Below, one piece after another: positions 6,665-8,103 of a stretch of 8,103 nt of DNA (positions are counted from its first letter, which is position 1; every line of letters starts with the position of its first letter). The stretch is from Alcaligenaceae bacterium (GTDB lineage Bacteria > Pseudomonadota > Gammaproteobacteria > Burkholderiales > Burkholderiaceae). A program made the position numbers and the translations under genes. Below the pieces are notes generated by a model. That model was given only the letters and a program-made list of their open reading frames with translations. It searched no databases and was not told the origin of the DNA. The DNA is taken from contig CANFEI010000036.1 in the NCBI GenBank assembly GCA_947445495.1, positions 1 through 8,103 on the forward strand, given 5' to 3'.

Positions 6665-8025
6665 GCACCGCAGCCATTCTTTCGAAATACGCCCAGGGCT
6701 TGATCGCCTCGCCTGGTGCGCCCGCAGACTCAATGGGCTTGCATGGCCGCCACATGGGCGCGCAGATTATGGCCGGGCTGGATGGTAACAATTGGCGCCT
6801 AGCCGATTACGTCAAGCGTGGTGGCTATGAAGCCTTGCGCAAAATCCTGACGACCGGCATGAGCCAGGAAGACGTCATCGCTGAAGTCAAAACATCTGGT
6901 TTGCGTGGTCGTGGCGGCGCAGGGTTCCCGACCGGTTTGAAGTGGAGCTTCATGCCTCGCACCTTCCCGGGTCAGAAGTATTTGGTGTGTAACTCCGACG
7001 AAGGCGAGCCTGGCACGTTTAAAGATCGCGATATCCTTCGTTTGAATCCACATATTGTGATCGAAGGCATGGCGATAGCCGCCTACGCGATGGGCATCTC
7101 TGTTGGCTACAACTATATTCACGGTGAGATCTTCGAGGTCTATCAACGTTTTGAAGAGGCGTTGGACGAAGCGCGGCAAGCGGGCTTCCTGGGTGACAAC
7201 ATCTTAGGCTCGCCATTCAATTTTCAGTTGCATGCGTTTCACGGTTTCGGTGCTTACATTTGCGGCGAAGAAACCGCTTTGCTCGAATCCCTTGAGGGCA
7301 AGAAAGGCCAGCCACGCTTTAAGCCGCCTTTCCCAGCAAGCTTTGGTTTGTATGGCAAACCCACTACGATCAATAACACTGAAACCTTTGCGGCCGTGCC
7401 CTGGATTATTCGCAACGGTGGCCCTGCTTATTTGGAAGTCGGTAAGCCAAATAACGGCGGCACTAAATTGTTTTCTATTACGGGCGATGTCGAGCGTCCC
7501 GGTAATTATGAAATCCCCTTGGGCACGCCGTTTGCAACGCTACTTGAACTTGCTGGTGGTATGCGCGGTGGTTCGACCCTCAAGGCTGTGATCCCCGGTG
7601 GCTCAAGCGCCCCTGTGATTCCTGGCAACATCATGATGGACACGACGATGGATTACGACGCCATCTCCAAGGCCGGCTCGATGCTTGGTTCCGGTGCAGT
7701 GATTGTCATGAATGACACGCGCTGTATGGTGAAGTCGCTCTTGCGTCTGTCGTATTTTTATTTTGAAGAAAGCTGCGGTCAGTGCACGCCTTGCCGAGAA
7801 GGCACGGGTTGGCTCTATCGTATGGTTAATCGTATCGAGCATGGCCAGGGTCGTACTGAAGACCTCGATTTGCTCGACTCGGTTGCGGGAAACATTATGG
7901 GTCGCACGATTTGCGCTTTGGGTGATGCGGCCGCCATGCCGGTGCGCGGATTTCTCAAGCATTATCGCGACGAATTCGCCTATCACATAGAGCATAAGCG
8001 CTGTGTGGTGGCCCCCTATCTCTAA
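6661..8025 (+). CDS. nuoF: NADH-quinone oxidoreductase subunit F (51-kDa, FMN and N3 cluster)
   Basis: A 454-residue catalytic subunit that oxidises NADH, passes two electrons to FMN and relays them through [4Fe-4S] cluster N3. The glycine-rich nucleotide/FMN motif [16 protein letters not shown] spans 80-95, and [14 protein letters not shown] follows at 111-124. [15 protein letters not shown] (199-213) and the SLBB-like region about 240-330 are standard. N3 ligands C372, C375 and C378 (SCGQCTPC) and C418 (TICALGD) are all present. The first 40 or so residues ([13 protein letters not shown]...) form a leader before the conserved core that resembles Alcaligenaceae NuoF proteins from memory. The start at 6661 is chosen for its strong Shine-Dalgarno and ATGA overlap with nuoE. 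nuoG begins 15 bp downstream. Confidence 0.98.
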   Translation: MSTAAILSKYAQGLIASPGAPADSMGLHGRHMGAQIMAGLDGNNWRLADYVKRGGYEALRKILTTGMSQEDVIAEVKTSGLRGRGGAGFPTGLKWSFMPRTFPGQKYLVCNSDEGEPGTFKDRDILRLNPHIVIEGMAIAAYAMGISVGYNYIHGEIFEVYQRFEEALDEARQAGFLGDNILGSPFNFQLHAFHGFGAYICGEETALLESLEGKKGQPRFKPPFPASFGLYGKPTTINNTETFAAVPWIIRNGGPAYLEVGKPNNGGTKLFSITGDVERPGNYEIPLGTPFATLLELAGGMRGGSTLKAVIPGGSSAPVIPGNIMMDTTMDYDAISKAGSMLGSGAVIVMNDTRCMVKSLLRLSYFYFEESCGQCTPCREGTGWLYRMVNRIEHGQGRTEDLDLLDSVAGNIMGRTICALGDAAAMPVRGFLKHYRDEFAYHIEHKRCVVAPYL

Positions 8026-8040
8026 GGTTTGGATAAAGTT

Positions 8041-8103
8041 ATGGTTGAGTTAACCATCGACGGCAAGAAAGTCGAAGTGCAAGAAGGCAGTATGGTGATG
8101 CAC
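8041..8103 (+). CDS. nuoG: NADH-quinone oxidoreductase subunit G, N-terminal fragment cut by window edge
   Basis: The first 21 codons of the large iron-sulfur subunit of the NADH module, running off the right edge. The peptide MVELTIDGKKVEVQEGSMVM matches the start of the NuoG N-terminal [2Fe-2S] ferredoxin-like domain, where a short beta-hairpin precedes the cluster cysteines. Those cysteines lie outside the window. The ATG at 8041 has GGA at 8031-8033 as a plausible ribosome binding site. Its position directly after nuoF is the conserved operon order, so identity is well supported despite the short length. Confidence 0.92.
   Translation, partial: MVELTIDGKKVEVQEGSMVMH

Noticed and set aside
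7603..7995. 130-codon open frame antisense to nuoF
   Set aside because: Mirrors conserved nuoF codons including the N3 cluster region; no ribosome binding site or family resemblance noted.

Overview
This window looks like an ordinary stretch of chromosome from a betaproteobacterium of order Burkholderiales, most likely Alcaligenaceae-like. The evidence is the combination of a periplasmic Bug/TctC-type receptor, a Burkholderiales-type general porin ending in a terminal Phe, and a nuo operon whose proteins closely resemble Bordetella-type subunits. NuoF, for example, begins with an MSTA..KYAQG-like leader. From memory, a major porin also sits directly upstream of nuoA in Bordetella, which fits the layout here. 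This placement was made by reading alone, not by a database search.

Bases 1-653 hold the C-terminal half of a PLP-dependent class I/II aminotransferase on the + strand. It meets, with no gap between stop codons, a Bug-family solute receptor on the - strand (654-1661). A 338-bp divergent intergenic region (1662-1999) follows; it is rich in inverted repeats and must carry the promoters for the receptor and for the porin gene (2000-3133). The porin gene ends in an 18-bp perfect palindrome over its stop codon, then a strong intrinsic terminator at 3190-3226.

From 3336 to the right edge runs the start of the respiratory complex I operon in canonical order: nuoA, nuoB, nuoC, nuoD, nuoE, nuoF and the first 21 codons of nuoG. 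Gaps are short: 24, 55, 2 and 32 bp, then a 4-bp ATGA overlap between nuoE and nuoF, then 15 bp. A good extended -10 promoter candidate lies at 3294-3302. NuoE and NuoF (with NuoG) form the NADH-oxidising module, NuoB, NuoC and NuoD the Q-module that passes electrons to quinone, and NuoA part of the membrane arm. All iron-sulfur and quinone-site residues that could be checked are intact, and no frameshift was seen.

I found no tRNA, rRNA, CRISPR array, insertion sequence, phage gene or defence-like cassette, and nothing I would call an undescribed system. What merits a second look is non-coding: the inverted-repeat cluster and G tract upstream of the porin, the palindrome across the porin stop codon, repeats in front of the nuo promoter, and a hairpin between nuoB and nuoC.
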